Origin: Actimicrobium sp034313845
GTDB taxonomy: Bacteria > Pseudomonadota > Gammaproteobacteria > Burkholderiales > Burkholderiaceae_D
Strand: one strand, 5' to 3'
NCBI RefSeq assembly: GCF_034313845.1
Contig: NZ_JAVIWN010000003.1
DNA length: 64,000 bases
In this document: piece after piece, positions 1 to 8,642 of the stretch
How the letters are laid out: the number at the start of each line of letters is the position of its first letter
How positions within the stretch are numbered: the first letter of the stretch is position 1
Notes under the pieces: model-generated
What the model saw: the letters and a program-made list of their open reading frames with translations, nothing else
Told to the model about the DNA's origin: nothing
Databases searched by the model: none
Made by a program: the position numbers and the translations under genes

Positions 1-162
1 CGCGACGTGTTCGGTGGCGCGGCAGGCAGCGGCGCGGCACGACGCAACGACAGTCTGGTCGAATCAATGATGAAATCGGCAGTACGGGCGATCGGTTCGC
101 AGGTGGGTCGCGAAATTATCCGCGGCGTACTGGGCTCCCTGCTGAAAAGCGGCAAACGTTGA
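1..162 (+). CDS. HerA-like ATPase (DUF853/YjgR type), C-terminal end only
   Basis: The window opens inside a reading frame that runs 53 codons to TGA at 160-162. The visible tail is rich in Gly, Ala and Arg and ends in the helical sequence SQVGREIIRGVLGSLLKSGKR. From memory, DUF853 (YjgR-type) HerA-like ATPases end in a similar way. The ATPase domain itself lies outside the window, so the family call rests on the tail alone. A tRNA-Lys gene with its own promoter follows 81 bases downstream. Confidence 0.55.
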   Translation, partial: RDVFGGAAGSGAARRNDSLVESMMKSAVRAIGSQVGREIIRGVLGSLLKSGKR

Positions 163-186
163 ACTGCAATCAATCTTGCAGTTAGG

Positions 187-216
187 TTGTTTTATCTTCC
201 CGATAGGCGTTAGAAT
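187..216 (+). promoter_or_regulatory. Promoter of tRNA-Lys
   Basis: A -35 hexamer TTGTTT (187-192) and a -10 hexamer TAGAAT (211-216) are separated by 18 bases. They lie 28 bases before the first base of the tRNA, a spacing expected for a sigma-70 tRNA promoter. Confidence 0.6.
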
Positions 217-243
217 TCGGCTCGGCATTCATTGCCGGTTTTC

Positions 244-319
244 GGGTCGTTAGCTCAGCTGGTAGAGCAGCGGACTTTTAATCCGTTGGTCGCAGGTTCG
301 AATCCCGCACGGCCTACCA
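244..319 (+). tRNA. tRNA-Lys (anticodon UUU)
   Basis: A 76-base cloverleaf ending in encoded CCA. The anticodon stem GCGGA/TCCGT encloses the loop CTTTTAA, giving anticodon TTT. The T arm contains GGTTCGAATCC. The acceptor stem GGGTCGT/ACGGCCT holds two G-U pairs, which is acceptable. The first part of this gene is duplicated at 1802-1860. Confidence 0.95.
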
Positions 320-331
320 CGAATACGCAAC

Positions 332-366
332 AAGCCCACGGACCGTGTTCGTGGGCTTTTTGTTTT
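332..366 (+). terminator. Rho-independent terminator after tRNA-Lys
   Basis: The arms AAGCCCACG (332-340) and CGTGGGCTT (350-358) pair perfectly over 9 bp and run into a T-rich tract ending at 366. Confidence 0.85.
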
Positions 367-402
367 TGCGGGTGTCGATCCGTGTTCTGTCGGTGCGGAT
401 TC

Positions 403-429
403 GGTGCAATGCCCTGCGGTTATTGCACC
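403..429. repeat. 27-bp palindromic repeat (GTGCAAT family), copy 1
   Basis: The core reads GGTGCAAT-GCCCTGCGGTT-ATTGCACC, an imperfect palindrome with 8-bp pairing ends, followed by CTACG as in most other copies. It is one of at least eleven in this window and lies in the gene-free stretch between tRNA-Lys and the hydrolase gene. Confidence 0.85.
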
Positions 430-466
430 CTACGGTTTGGCGGGCTTTTGCGGTTCTTTGCGTAGA

Positions 467-491
467 GTGCAATGCCTTTCGGTTATTGCAC
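467..491. repeat. GTGCAAT-family palindromic repeat, copy 2
   Basis: The core GTGCAATGCC-TTTCGGTT-ATTGCAC lies 37 bases after copy 1 in the same orientation, with one base altered relative to the usual GCCC. The two form a close pair between tRNA-Lys and the 3' end of the minus-strand hydrolase. No gene is seen in 367-602. Confidence 0.8.
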
Positions 492-602
492 AGCACATTC
501 TGGCTGCACCAGTTGTCGAAGACCAAGGTCGCCGGGCTGACGGGCGTCATGCCGAGGCGCTGACCGTCAATGTCCCCGGCGGACTGCGCCGCCGATCCCG
601 TC

Positions 603-1631
603 TTATTTCAGCTCGAACAATTGCTTCAGAAATTCGCCGATGGTGCGATGCGCTGCGTCCGCTGCGACGGGATCGTATCCGACATGCGGATCGCGCTGCA
701 CGCACGGATCGGCATAGGTGAAAGGCGCACCGGAGACGGCATTGATCAATTGGCCGACAGGTTCCTCGCGGATACGGCAGTTACGCACCGTCTGCGCATT
801 TTTCGACACCGTCGGCGTGGTCGATCCCAGCGGTGAATCGAAGCTGTGTTGTGCCCCGGGATAGTCGATAAGCTCGACGTTGTGGCCTGCCGATCGCAGC
901 CGTTCCACAAAGGCTTGGCACGGCGGCATCGGATTGTAGTCGTCGCCAGTGCCGTGGAAAATGCGGATCGGACGGTCTACCACATCGGTATCATTTTGAT
1001 AGACGGTGTGGCAATCGGGATAGAACGGCAGGTAGGCTGCGAACTCAAGCCCGGAACGGTTCCACGCCTTCAAAAAGCGCTTCTCGCTCGCATACAGCGT
1101 CGCCTGCCCGCCGCGCGAAAACCCCATCAGCACGATGCGCTTCGGGTCGACGCGCGGATGGCTTGCCAGCACCTCGAGGGCGCGATAGGCGTCCAGCGAA
1201 AGGTTCAGCCGTCCAAGCTGCGACTGGTCCGGGCCGACCACGGTCAGGCCGCGCCCGGTGAAACTGTCGAGGATGAACGCGGACACGCCCATCTGGTTGA
1301 ACTGCCGTGCCCACACGTCGGTATTCGATCCGATGCCGCTGGAACCGTGTACCAGAATTACGACCGGCATGCGCCCCGTGCCTTGCGCAACCCGCAATTC
1401 GCCGGCAAGCGTGACCGGCGTTGCCTGTCCCTCGCCTTTTAAAAAGTCAGCGTCGGAGATCGTCACGCTCTGGAAAGTGTGCAACTCGGTGCGGGCAGGA
1501 ATCTGGCCTCTTGCTTGGTCCTGCGCGTGCGCCACGGATGCGTGCGACAGCGCGATCACCAGACTCGCTATCAACACCGGTAACCACCGCAGTGCTGACG
1601 AAGTCAGGGACAGAGACTTCACAATATTCAT
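603..1631 (-). CDS. Secreted alpha/beta hydrolase, dienelactone hydrolase-like
   Basis: A 342-residue protein. An upstream in-frame start exists, but the ATG at 1631 is preceded by AAGGAG and begins a clear signal peptide (residues 1-36, ending HASVAHAQ), so it is preferred and the product is probably periplasmic. The alpha/beta-hydrolase fold is shown by the oxyanion-hole motif VILVHGSSG (about 91-99), the nucleophile elbow GFSRGG with Ser172, an acid region HGTGDDYN and a late histidine in GAQHSFD. The family hydrolyses esters or lactones; no substrate can be given. It lies between tRNA-Lys and its broken copy, which suggests that the segment moved as a unit. Confidence 0.75.
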   Translation of the reverse strand: MNIVKSLSLTSSALRWLPVLIASLVIALSHASVAHAQDQARGQIPARTELHTFQSVTISDADFLKGEGQATPVTLAGELRVAQGTGRMPVVILVHGSSGIGSNTDVWARQFNQMGVSAFILDSFTGRGLTVVGPDQSQLGRLNLSLDAYRALEVLASHPRVDPKRIVLMGFSRGGQATLYASEKRFLKAWNRSGLEFAAYLPFYPDCHTVYQNDTDVVDRPIRIFHGTGDDYNPMPPCQAFVERLRSAGHNVELIDYPGAQHSFDSPLGSTTPTVSKNAQTVRNCRIREEPVGQLINAVSGAPFTYADPCVQRDPHVGYDPVAADAAHRTIGEFLKQLFELK

Positions 1632-1801
1632 GGGGGGAACTCCTTTTAGTTGTTTTAATGAAAGTTCTTCAGCATAGCGCAACCCACGCACTGTGCGGGG
1701 CTTGCCCGCATCGAGGCGGGCGCGGCTATCTTGATGACAGCGCTTTCGGCCTGCATCCGAAAACTAACTACCGACGCCGCTGTTTGCACTTCCCGTCCCA
1801 G

Positions 1802-1860
1802 CATTGCCAGTTTTCGGGTCGTTAGCTCAGCTGGAAGAGCAGCGGACTTTTAATCCGTTG
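1802..1860 (+). pseudogene. Truncated tRNA-Lys copy (5' part)
   Basis: Fifty-nine bases repeat the end of the leader and the first 43 or so bases of the tRNA-Lys at 244, through the anticodon arm, with two mismatches (CCGG to CCAG in the leader, GGTAGAG to GGAAGAG in the D arm). Homology stops at CCGTTG and the T arm and acceptor 3' strand are missing, so it cannot fold. The promoter seen before the intact gene is also absent. The rest of the gene-free stretch 1632-1979 shows nothing else recognisable. Confidence 0.85.
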
Positions 1861-1979
1861 TTCATCTAATGCCGTCTTATTCTTTCTCAAGTGGGGATGC
1901 GCCAGGAGCGCCAGACTAGGGATGATGCGCGTGGGATTTCATGCTAGCCTGTTTTTTTGATGACACCTCGGGAGTTACC

Positions 1980-2420
1980 GTGAACAACACTTCCTACACG
2001 ACGGACGTCGCGGCCTGGTCGGTCGAGCAGGCGCAGTTGATTCGCTCCGGTCAATTCGACAAGCTTGATCTGGAACACATTGCAGAGGAGATTGAAGACG
2101 TGGGTAAAAGCGAACAGCGCGAGCTGGCCAGTCGTCTTGCGGTGCTGTTTGCCCATTTGTTGAAATGGGAATTTCAGGCCGATTTCCGCAGTTCCAGCTG
2201 GTCGGCAACGATCAGGGAGCAAAAGCGCCAGGTGGCATTCCATCTCGAGGATGTGCCCAGCCTGCGTACCAAGTTTGATGATGCGCGCTGGATGGGAATG
2301 GTCTGGGGCCGTGCCAAAACATTGGCCAGCAAGGAAACCGGAATCGGCTTTGACACGTTTCCCGAGAATTGTCCTTGGGCGATCGTCGACGTTCTTGAAT
2401 TGACCTGGTTGCCGGGCTGA
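1980..2420 (+). CDS. DUF29 family protein
   Basis: A 146-residue soluble protein. The GTG at 1980 is preferred over an upstream ATG because GGGAG lies 7 bases before it and the product then starts NNTSYTTDVAAWSVEQA, the usual DUF29 opening. The family hallmark DLEHIAEEIEDVGKSE (about 30-45) is followed by a helical region with LFAHLLKWEFQ. DUF29 proteins have no known biochemical role and occur widely in cyanobacteria and proteobacteria, often in mobile regions. It stands alone and converges on the DedA-rhodanese gene with a palindromic repeat between them. Confidence 0.8.
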   Translation: MNNTSYTTDVAAWSVEQAQLIRSGQFDKLDLEHIAEEIEDVGKSEQRELASRLAVLFAHLLKWEFQADFRSSSWSATIREQKRQVAFHLEDVPSLRTKFDDARWMGMVWGRAKTLASKETGIGFDTFPENCPWAIVDVLELTWLPG

Positions 2421-2427
2421 GTTTGGT

Positions 2428-2456
2428 GGTGCGCAATAACCAACGGGCATTGCACC
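2428..2456. repeat. GTGCAAT-family palindromic repeat, copy 3 (variant)
   Basis: The sequence GGTGCGCAATAACC-AACGGGC-ATTGCACC is the reverse orientation of copy 1 with a 2-base insertion near the left end. It sits between the stop codons of convergent genes, where a hairpin could end transcription from both sides. Confidence 0.75.
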
Positions 2457-2502
2457 GGGCGGCCCGGTCACCGCCGCCAATACCGCATCACGTCGCGTGA
2501 GG

Positions 2503-3462
2503 TCAAGCCTGCCCGGGCAACACCGCAGTCAGTACGATCTTGTCGTCAGGGGTATCCCACGCATTCCACGCATCAAGCCCGCCGACCAGCGGACGCACCT
2601 TGATGAAACCATGATTGATCAATTTGCGCGCAACGGCTGCAGCCGATGCCTCGTTCGGACAGCTGCAGTAGATGATGATGTCGCGGTCGCGTGGCACGCT
2701 GGCGAAGGTCGCGGCGTGGTCGTCATGGCCGTACAGGATTGCGCCGGGGATGGCGGCTTCCAGTGCCTGTGCGGTTTTGCTGCGGGCATCCACGATGACG
2801 GGTTCGAGTCCGTCATTGATCAGCGTGCGCAGCTGATCCACTGAAATCCGCGCCATGTACAGCGAGCGCATCAGGCGGCGTCGCTCGATATATTTGTAGA
2901 GCATGAACAAGCCCAGCAGCGAGCCGATCACCAGCAGCGCCATCACACCCATCGTGCTGAGCACGGCGAGAATCTGGTCGATGCTCTTGTAAAAAATCGC
3001 GCCGAGCGCCAGTCCGCTGCCGGCCCACAACAACGTACCACTAACACTGAAAAACAGAAACTTGCCGCGCGGCGTACCCATCGCGCCAGCCAGCGGCGGT
3101 GCAATCGTATTGAACCCCGGGATGAATTTGCTGACCAGCAGCGACTTCGGTCCCCAGCGCCTGAAAATATCTTCGGTATGGCTCACGCAGTTGTCCGGCG
3201 ACAGCGAAATGCGACACAGCAAGCCGAGGATGCGCTTGCCAAAATGCCTGCCGATGGTATGCCAGCTCAGGTCCGTGATCAGGCAGGCAGCGACACTGAC
3301 GAGCAGGCAGGCCTGCCAGCTGACATCGCCCAGCATCGCCAGCGCGCCCGCGACAATCAGGATCGGATAGGCCGGGATCGGCAAACCCATCTGTTCGAGC
3401 AGGACGTTGGCGAACACCAGCAGCAAGCCATATTGCTGCAGCAGGAGGGTGAAGTTGGACAT
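2503..3462 (-). CDS. DedA-family membrane protein fused to a rhodanese domain
   Basis: A 319-residue fusion. Residues 1 to about 195 form a DedA/SNARE-associated membrane domain, with the family signature SKFIPGFNTIAPPLAG at 111-126. Several hydrophobic segments flank it. Residues about 205-310 are a rhodanese-like domain (VIVDARS near 222) with the candidate catalytic loop YCSCPNE; Cys266 and Cys268 are both in it. DedA proteins are lipid flippases or proton-dependent membrane proteins, and rhodaneses carry sulfane sulfur. This fusion recurs in proteobacteria, but its joint role is unknown. It may be a single-gene unit, convergent with DUF29. Confidence 0.85.
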   Translation of the reverse strand: MSNFTLLLQQYGLLLVFANVLLEQMGLPIPAYPILIVAGALAMLGDVSWQACLLVSVAACLITDLSWHTIGRHFGKRILGLLCRISLSPDNCVSHTEDIFRRWGPKSLLVSKFIPGFNTIAPPLAGAMGTPRGKFLFFSVSGTLLWAGSGLALGAIFYKSIDQILAVLSTMGVMALLVIGSLLGLFMLYKYIERRRLMRSLYMARISVDQLRTLINDGLEPVIVDARSKTAQALEAAIPGAILYGHDDHAATFASVPRDRDIIIYCSCPNEASAAAVARKLINHGFIKVRPLVGGLDAWNAWDTPDDKIVLTAVLPGQA

Positions 3463-3532
3463 GGGAATGAGGGGAATCGGACGGGTACGGGACCGGACTA
3501 TACCAAAATCCGGCCAGGCACGAGCGCCGTGC

Positions 3533-4447
3533 CTACGGTGCCATCGCCACGTCCGGTGCCTGCTCGCGCAATTGCTGCATCAGCCAGCGCGTGGCCTGGC
3601 CGGGTGGATGGTCCGCGCGGTGGATCAGGTAGAGCGGATAGATGGGCGGATGCATTTCAGCCAGTGTCAGCCGCACCAGCTGCCCGCTGGCGAGATCGGC
3701 CTCGACCATTGCTTCGGGCATGTGACCCCAGCCGAGTCCGCCACGCAGCAGCGCATGCTTGGCACCGAGGTCGCCCAGACGCCAGTCGCGCATGGCGAAC
3801 ACGCCGAAATCCTGGCCGGCGGTCAGCGCGCTGCGGTCGGTCAGCACCAGTTGCGTATGCTCGCGCGCCAGCGCGGTCGGGATCGGCGCGTTCGCTTGCG
3901 CCAGCGGATGGCCGGGGGCGACTACCGCAATGAGTCGCACGCTGCCCAGTGCATGGCGTTCGATCGCATCGGGCGAACCGACCATCCAGCCCGACACCCC
4001 CAGCCGCGTGACACCATCGAGCACCAGTTGCGTAACTGCGCCCAGTGCTTCTATGCGCAAGCGCAACGCAACGGTCGGGAAGTGGGATTGAAAGCAGTCG
4101 AGGATGCGCACCAGCGTGGCGGTCGGAAACATCACGTCGACCGCCAGCGATACCTCGCCTTCCAGTCCTTCGGACAAGGTCTTGGCACGCGCCCGCATCG
4201 CATCGACTTTGAGCGCCACGCTGCGCGCGTCGGCCAGCAGCAACTGACCGGCTTCGGTCAGTACCGGTTTGCGTTTGGTGCGATCAAATAGCGCGCAATT
4301 TAATTGCGCCTCGAGGTTGGCGATGGTGTAACTGACCACCGACTGGGTGCGGTGCAGTTCGAGCGCAGCACGGGAAAAACTGCCGGCGTCGATGATGGCG
4401 ACGAAGACACGCAATTGATCAAGAGTCGGTGAGCCGGGGTCGCGCAT
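3533..4447 (-). CDS. LysR-type transcriptional regulator
   Basis: A 304-residue protein with the standard layout: a winged helix-turn-helix at about 5-64 (LDQLRVFVAIIDAGSFSRAA, then HRTQSVVSYTIANLEAQL) and a periplasmic-binding-like effector domain from about residue 90. It is divergent from the pirin and azoreductase genes with 98 bases between starts, the usual arrangement in which a LysR protein controls its neighbour in response to a small ligand, probably an aromatic or electrophilic compound given the targets. The ligand is not predictable. Confidence 0.88.
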   Translation of the reverse strand: MRDPGSPTLDQLRVFVAIIDAGSFSRAALELHRTQSVVSYTIANLEAQLNCALFDRTKRKPVLTEAGQLLLADARSVALKVDAMRARAKTLSEGLEGEVSLAVDVMFPTATLVRILDCFQSHFPTVALRLRIEALGAVTQLVLDGVTRLGVSGWMVGSPDAIERHALGSVRLIAVVAPGHPLAQANAPIPTALAREHTQLVLTDRSALTAGQDFGVFAMRDWRLGDLGAKHALLRGGLGWGHMPEAMVEADLASGQLVRLTLAEMHPPIYPLYLIHRADHPPGQATRWLMQQLREQAPDVAMAP

Positions 4448-4453
4448 GGTGAT

Positions 4454-4494
4454 TTTATCGATGCTAATGATGCATATTATCGGGGTTTCATCGA
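4454..4494. promoter_or_regulatory. Candidate LysR operator in the divergent intergenic region
   Basis: An 8-bp inverted repeat, TATCGATG (4454-4461) and CATCGATA (4487-4494), lies between the divergent LysR and pirin starts with an AT-rich centre. Position and dyad symmetry fit a regulator-binding and promoter region. No binding data exist, and the 25-base spacer is longer than a single LysR half-site pair. Confidence 0.4.
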
Positions 4495-4545
4495 TAGGTG
4501 TTCGTGCCTATGATGAAGGCCAGTTCAATTTGACAGGAAACCGCC

Positions 4546-5421
4546 ATGTCACTCCCACTTCATCAAGTCAGTCGCATCACCCAGGCCCAGCACGTCATTG
4601 AAGGTGCCGGGTTTGAAGTCCAGCGTGCGATCCCGGCCAGCGGTCTCGATGCCGTCGGCCCCTTCATTTTTGTCGACCATTTCGGTCCGGTCGAGTACGC
4701 CCCCGGCAAGGCCATGGGCGCACCGGACCATCCGCATGCCGGGATCGAAACACTGACGTATTTTTTTGCCGGCGGCGGCATGCGCCACCGCGACAGTCTT
4801 GGCAATGTCAGCACGATGCAGGCCGGTGGTGCGCAATGGATGCGTGCCGGACGCGGCATCGTCCATGATGAAAGTCCCGATGAGACGCTGCTGCGCGATG
4901 GCGGTCTGGTTCACGGCACGCAGTTATGGATCAATTTGCCGGCCGATCACAAGATGGACGAACCGCAATACAAGGCCTTCGATGCCGCGCAGATTCCGAA
5001 CTGGACCGAAGCCGACGACAGCGTGCAATACCGGCTCATCGCCGGCATACACGGCGAGCGCACCGGACCGGTCGCCAGCTTTGGCAATCCGTGGCTGATG
5101 CACCTGACCTTGCAGGCCGGTGCGCGCTGCGAGATGGCACTGGATGGCGTCGCTGAAGCCGCTGCCTACGTTGTCGCCGGCGCGGGTGTGTTTGGCCGCG
5201 AGCGGCAGGCTGGCGCGGCAGGCCAGTTGATCCAGTTCGACACCACCGGCAAGTTCTCGCTGGAAGCAGGCGATGCCACGCTCGATGTGCTGCTACTGGG
5301 CGGTGACCCGCTCGATGCGCCGATTGTCCGGTACGGCCCGTTCGTAATGAATACGCAGCAGCAGTTGCAGCAGGCGCTGAACGATTACCAGCAGGGTCGC
5401 ATGGGCCGCATTGCTCACTAA
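4546..5421 (+). CDS. Pirin family protein
   Basis: A 291-residue bicupin of normal family length. The N-terminal cupin carries the metal-binding histidines of pirins (VDHFGP near 40, then PDHPHAGIETLTYFF near 65) and QAGGAQWMRAGRGIVHDE near 95-110. Pirins bind Fe(II), and some bacterial members oxidise quercetin or modulate redox enzymes. The start is supported by AGGAAA 6 bases upstream. It is followed 44 bases later by azoreductase, probably in one LysR-controlled operon answering quinones or flavonoid-like compounds. Confidence 0.88.
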   Translation: MSLPLHQVSRITQAQHVIEGAGFEVQRAIPASGLDAVGPFIFVDHFGPVEYAPGKAMGAPDHPHAGIETLTYFFAGGGMRHRDSLGNVSTMQAGGAQWMRAGRGIVHDESPDETLLRDGGLVHGTQLWINLPADHKMDEPQYKAFDAAQIPNWTEADDSVQYRLIAGIHGERTGPVASFGNPWLMHLTLQAGARCEMALDGVAEAAAYVVAGAGVFGRERQAGAAGQLIQFDTTGKFSLEAGDATLDVLLLGGDPLDAPIVRYGPFVMNTQQQLQQALNDYQQGRMGRIAH

Positions 5422-5465
5422 GGTTCGTACCCGTCCTCACTTACTCAAATTTCAGGAAAATACTC

Positions 5466-6080
5466 ATGACGACCATTCTTCATATCAATAGCAGCGCCCG
5501 CACCAACGGTTCGATCTCCCGCGATGTCACGGCTGAATTCATCACGCGATTGCAGGCTGCCGATCCGGCCGCCGTGGTGGTCGAGCGCGATGTCGCCAGC
5601 ACGCCGTTGCCGCATCTGACGGAACAGGTGCTGGGCGCATTTTTCACGTCGGTCGAAAATCGCAGCGCGCAGCAAAGCGCCGATGCCCGCTTGTCGGACA
5701 CGCTGGTGAGCGAGCTGAAGGCCGCCGACATCATCGTCATCGGCGCGCCGATGTATAACTTTTCGGTGACCTCGTCGCTCAAGGCGTGGATCGACCATGT
5801 TGCCCGCGCCGGCCAGACTTTCCAGTACACCGAAAAAGGCCCGGTAGGTTTATTGACTGGCAAGAAAGTTTTCGTATTCACGGCACGCGGCGGGGTCTAC
5901 AGCAGCGGTCCGGCGCAAGGCATGGACTTTCATGAAACCTATTTGCGTGCCGTACTTGGCTTCATGGGACTTGACGACATCACCTTCGTCCACAGCGAAG
6001 GATTGGCCATGGGAGAGGAAGCCGTGACCAGGGCATTGACACAAACCCGCAGCACGATGGCGGCACTGATCCCGGTCTGA
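5466..6080 (+). CDS. azoR: FMN-dependent NADH-azoreductase
   Basis: A 204-residue flavodoxin-like protein matching AzoR in length and motifs. The N-terminal FMN phosphate loop is ILHINSSARTNGSISR (4-19), the isoalloxazine-contact motif is GAPMYNFSVTSSLKAWIDH near 95-113, and FTARGGVYS follows near 139. AzoR enzymes reduce quinones and azo bonds by two-electron transfer from NADH and protect against thiol-reactive quinones. Start supported by AGGAAA upstream. It shares an operon with pirin and ends at a strong terminator. Confidence 0.92.
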   Translation: MTTILHINSSARTNGSISRDVTAEFITRLQAADPAAVVVERDVASTPLPHLTEQVLGAFFTSVENRSAQQSADARLSDTLVSELKAADIIVIGAPMYNFSVTSSLKAWIDHVARAGQTFQYTEKGPVGLLTGKKVFVFTARGGVYSSGPAQGMDFHETYLRAVLGFMGLDDITFVHSEGLAMGEEAVTRALTQTRSTMAALIPV

Positions 6081-6109
6081 TGCGTCGGGATTGAGGTCCG
6101 CAGGCAGTC

Positions 6110-6151
6110 AGCGGCAGCGACGAATCGGACTCGTCGCTGCCGCTTTTTTTT
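6110..6151 (+). terminator. Rho-independent terminator after azoR
   Basis: Perfect 14-bp arms AGCGGCAGCGACGA (6110-6123) and TCGTCGCTGCCGCT (6131-6144) with a 7-base loop run into eight Ts. This separates the azoR operon from the TonB receptor gene. Confidence 0.92.
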
Positions 6152-6326
6152 GCGTGGAAGAAGCATGGAAAATACTTATTTTTGGTAAGTAATGTTGTCA
6201 TCTTGCGGTAATAAGTGGTGGCTAAACTGCGCCGCAATGTTTCCATTTCCTGTTGGGGTAATGGAAATAAAGCTCCCCGACGTTGTTCGCAACGACCTGA
6301 TGCATTATTTTTACGAGAGAACTACC

Positions 6327-8528
6327 GTGGCCCATTCCTTCCGATTCAAACCTCTGACCTTACTGGTCTTGCAAGCCCTGGCCTTGTCGGCACATGCCCA
6401 AGAAGTCGCTCCTGCTCCCGAAGTCGTCACCGTGTTCGGCCAGGGTCAAACCCGTCAGCTGCAAAAATTGACCAGCGCCGATCTGGCCATGGCGCTTCCG
6501 GGCACGAGCCCGCTGAAGTCCCTGGAAAAACTGCCGGGCGTGAGCTTTCAGTCAGCCGATCCGTTCGGTGCCTACGAGTGGTCAACCCGCTTCAGTGTGC
6601 GTGGTTTCAACCAGAACCAGATGGGCTTCACGCTCGACGGCATTCCACTCGGCGACATGAGCTACGGTAACAACAACGGCTTGCACATCAGCCGCGCGAT
6701 CTCGTCCGAAAACATCCGCACGGTGAACCTGTCACAAGGTTCCGGCGCAGTCGGCACAGCTTCCACCAGCAACCTCGGCGGCACGGTACAATTCCTGTCG
6801 ATGGACCCGAGCGACACCATGGGCGGCACCTTCGCCCAGACCTTTGGCAGCGACAGCACCTACCGCACTTTTGCCCGTTTCGATACCGGCATGCTGCCAT
6901 CGGACACCAAAATTGCCGTCAGCGTCACGCGCCATCGTTCGGATAAATGGAAAGGTCAGGGCTCGCAAGACCTCGACCAGTTCAACAGCAAACTTGTGCA
7001 GCGTTTTGGCGATAACAAGCTGTCGGTTTTCTACAATCACTCGGACCGCAAGGAAATCGACTATCAGGACATGTCGCTCGAGATGACCAAGCGCCTGGGC
7101 TACAAGTGGGACAACTACGCACCGAACTTCCAGCAAGCAGTCAATGCTGCACGTGGTGTCTACACAGCCGGCGAAACCAGTATCGACGACGCGTACTACC
7201 AGGCCAGCGGCTTGCGCAAGGATGATCTGGCCGGTGCCACACTGGACGTGAAATTGTCCGAGTCGACCGTCCTCAAGACCACGATCTATCATCATCACAA
7301 TGTCGGCCAGGGCCACTGGTACACGCCATACACACCGACTTCGGCAACGATGCCGATTTCGATCCGCACCACCGAGTACTCGATTGGTCGCGACGGTGTC
7401 ATCAGCGATCTGACCTGGGACTTTGGTCAGCACACCATCAACGGCGGTTTCTGGGCCGAGCGCAGCCTGCATGACGTGACCCGCAATTTCTACGCGGTCG
7501 TTGATAACCGTGACACGAATTCGTATCTGTCGAATCCGTTCTTCACGCAATTCAAGCAAAACTACGTCACCACCACGACCCAGTTCTACGCGCAGGATAC
7601 GGTCTCGATGATGGATGACAAGCTCAAGCTGAACTTCGGCTTCAAGTCACCGAAAGTGGCGATCAATTCAGCCTCGGTCGTAGGTACCCGTGCAGCCGGT
7701 TCGGTTGTTGCTGAAAAAACCTTCCTGCCGCAAATCGGTTTGAACTATGCCCTGACCCGCGATGACGAGCTGTTCACCTCGCTGGCAGAAAACATGCGTG
7801 CATTCTCGCCAGGTATCGGCGGCGTGTTCTCGCAAACACAGGCATCGTTCAATGCCAGCAGTGCGTCATTGAAGCCGGAAACATCCACCTCGCTGGAAGC
7901 CGGTTATCGCTTCAAGCGCGCCCAGCTCAGCGGTTCGGTCGCGGCATACCATACCGAGTTCAAGGATCGTCAGCTGGGTATTCAGAATTGCCCTGGAATC
8001 GTCGGTTGCGCACCAACATTTGCCAACGTCGGCAAAGTCGTGACCAACGGTATCGAGGCTGCTGCCGAACTGAAACTGGCACCGCAATGGTCGCTGTTCA
8101 ATTCGCTGACCTACAACGATTCGAAGTACAAATCGGACTATCTGGACGGCACCGTGGTCGCCACGAGCGGCAAGCAAGTTGTTGATGCACCGCGCCTGAT
8201 GTTCAACACCGAACTGTCCTACGAGAACGATCACTGGTTTGCACGTACCAATGCCAAGTTCACCGACAAGCGTTATTACACCTACCTCAATGACGCTTCG
8301 GTACCGCATTTCTGGCTGATGAATCTGTCGGCTGGCTACAAGCTGAAATCGGTTGGTGGTCTCAAGGATGTGACGATCCAGTTCAACGTCGACAACCTGC
8401 TCAACAAGGATTACTTCAGCACGATCGGCAGCAACGGCTTCTCGAAGTCCGATCCGACGGGTACCAGTCAGACCTTGCTGGTAGGCGCACCACGTCAAAT
8501 GTTCCTGACGATTGGCGGCAAGATCTAA
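6327..8528 (+). CDS. TonB-dependent outer-membrane receptor
   Basis: A 733-residue receptor. The frame is open further upstream, but the GTG at 6327, with GAGAGA before it, opens directly into a signal peptide ending LALSAHAQ and is preferred. A plug domain follows at about 30-160, with a TonB-box-like start (EVVTVFG), LEKLPGVSFQ, FSVRGFNQNQ and LDGIPLGD. The rest is a 22-strand barrel rich in aromatic residues. Ligand is not stated by the sequence. Phosphoesterase and ABC importer genes downstream suggest a phosphorus-containing organic compound or a metal complex of one. A hairpin without T-run lies after the stop, so read-through into the next gene is possible. Confidence 0.88.
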   Translation: MAHSFRFKPLTLLVLQALALSAHAQEVAPAPEVVTVFGQGQTRQLQKLTSADLAMALPGTSPLKSLEKLPGVSFQSADPFGAYEWSTRFSVRGFNQNQMGFTLDGIPLGDMSYGNNNGLHISRAISSENIRTVNLSQGSGAVGTASTSNLGGTVQFLSMDPSDTMGGTFAQTFGSDSTYRTFARFDTGMLPSDTKIAVSVTRHRSDKWKGQGSQDLDQFNSKLVQRFGDNKLSVFYNHSDRKEIDYQDMSLEMTKRLGYKWDNYAPNFQQAVNAARGVYTAGETSIDDAYYQASGLRKDDLAGATLDVKLSESTVLKTTIYHHHNVGQGHWYTPYTPTSATMPISIRTTEYSIGRDGVISDLTWDFGQHTINGGFWAERSLHDVTRNFYAVVDNRDTNSYLSNPFFTQFKQNYVTTTTQFYAQDTVSMMDDKLKLNFGFKSPKVAINSASVVGTRAAGSVVAEKTFLPQIGLNYALTRDDELFTSLAENMRAFSPGIGGVFSQTQASFNASSASLKPETSTSLEAGYRFKRAQLSGSVAAYHTEFKDRQLGIQNCPGIVGCAPTFANVGKVVTNGIEAAAELKLAPQWSLFNSLTYNDSKYKSDYLDGTVVATSGKQVVDAPRLMFNTELSYENDHWFARTNAKFTDKRYYTYLNDASVPHFWLMNLSAGYKLKSVGGLKDVTIQFNVDNLLNKDYFSTIGSNGFSKSDPTGTSQTLLVGAPRQMFLTIGGKI

Positions 8529-8542
8529 GCAGTGCATTCGCC

Positions 8543-8562
8543 CCGGAGCGGCAACGCTCCGG
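8543..8562 (+). other. Short intergenic hairpin
   Basis: The arms CCGGAGCG and CGCTCCGG are perfect with loop GCAA, a stable tetraloop, but no T-run follows. It may protect the 3' end of the receptor mRNA or attenuate transcription into the phosphoesterase gene rather than terminate it. Confidence 0.5.
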
Positions 8563-8642
8563 CAGGCTTGATTGATCAGGGGGGCACGTCATCCGTATTG
8601 CGGAGGACGCGGCTCCCCGCAGTTTTTTCCGAAGGTGTTCCG

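Noticed and set aside
6181..6326. Pho box before the TonB receptor
   Set aside because: Only one weak half-site (TTGTCAT) is present; the second direct repeat is absent.
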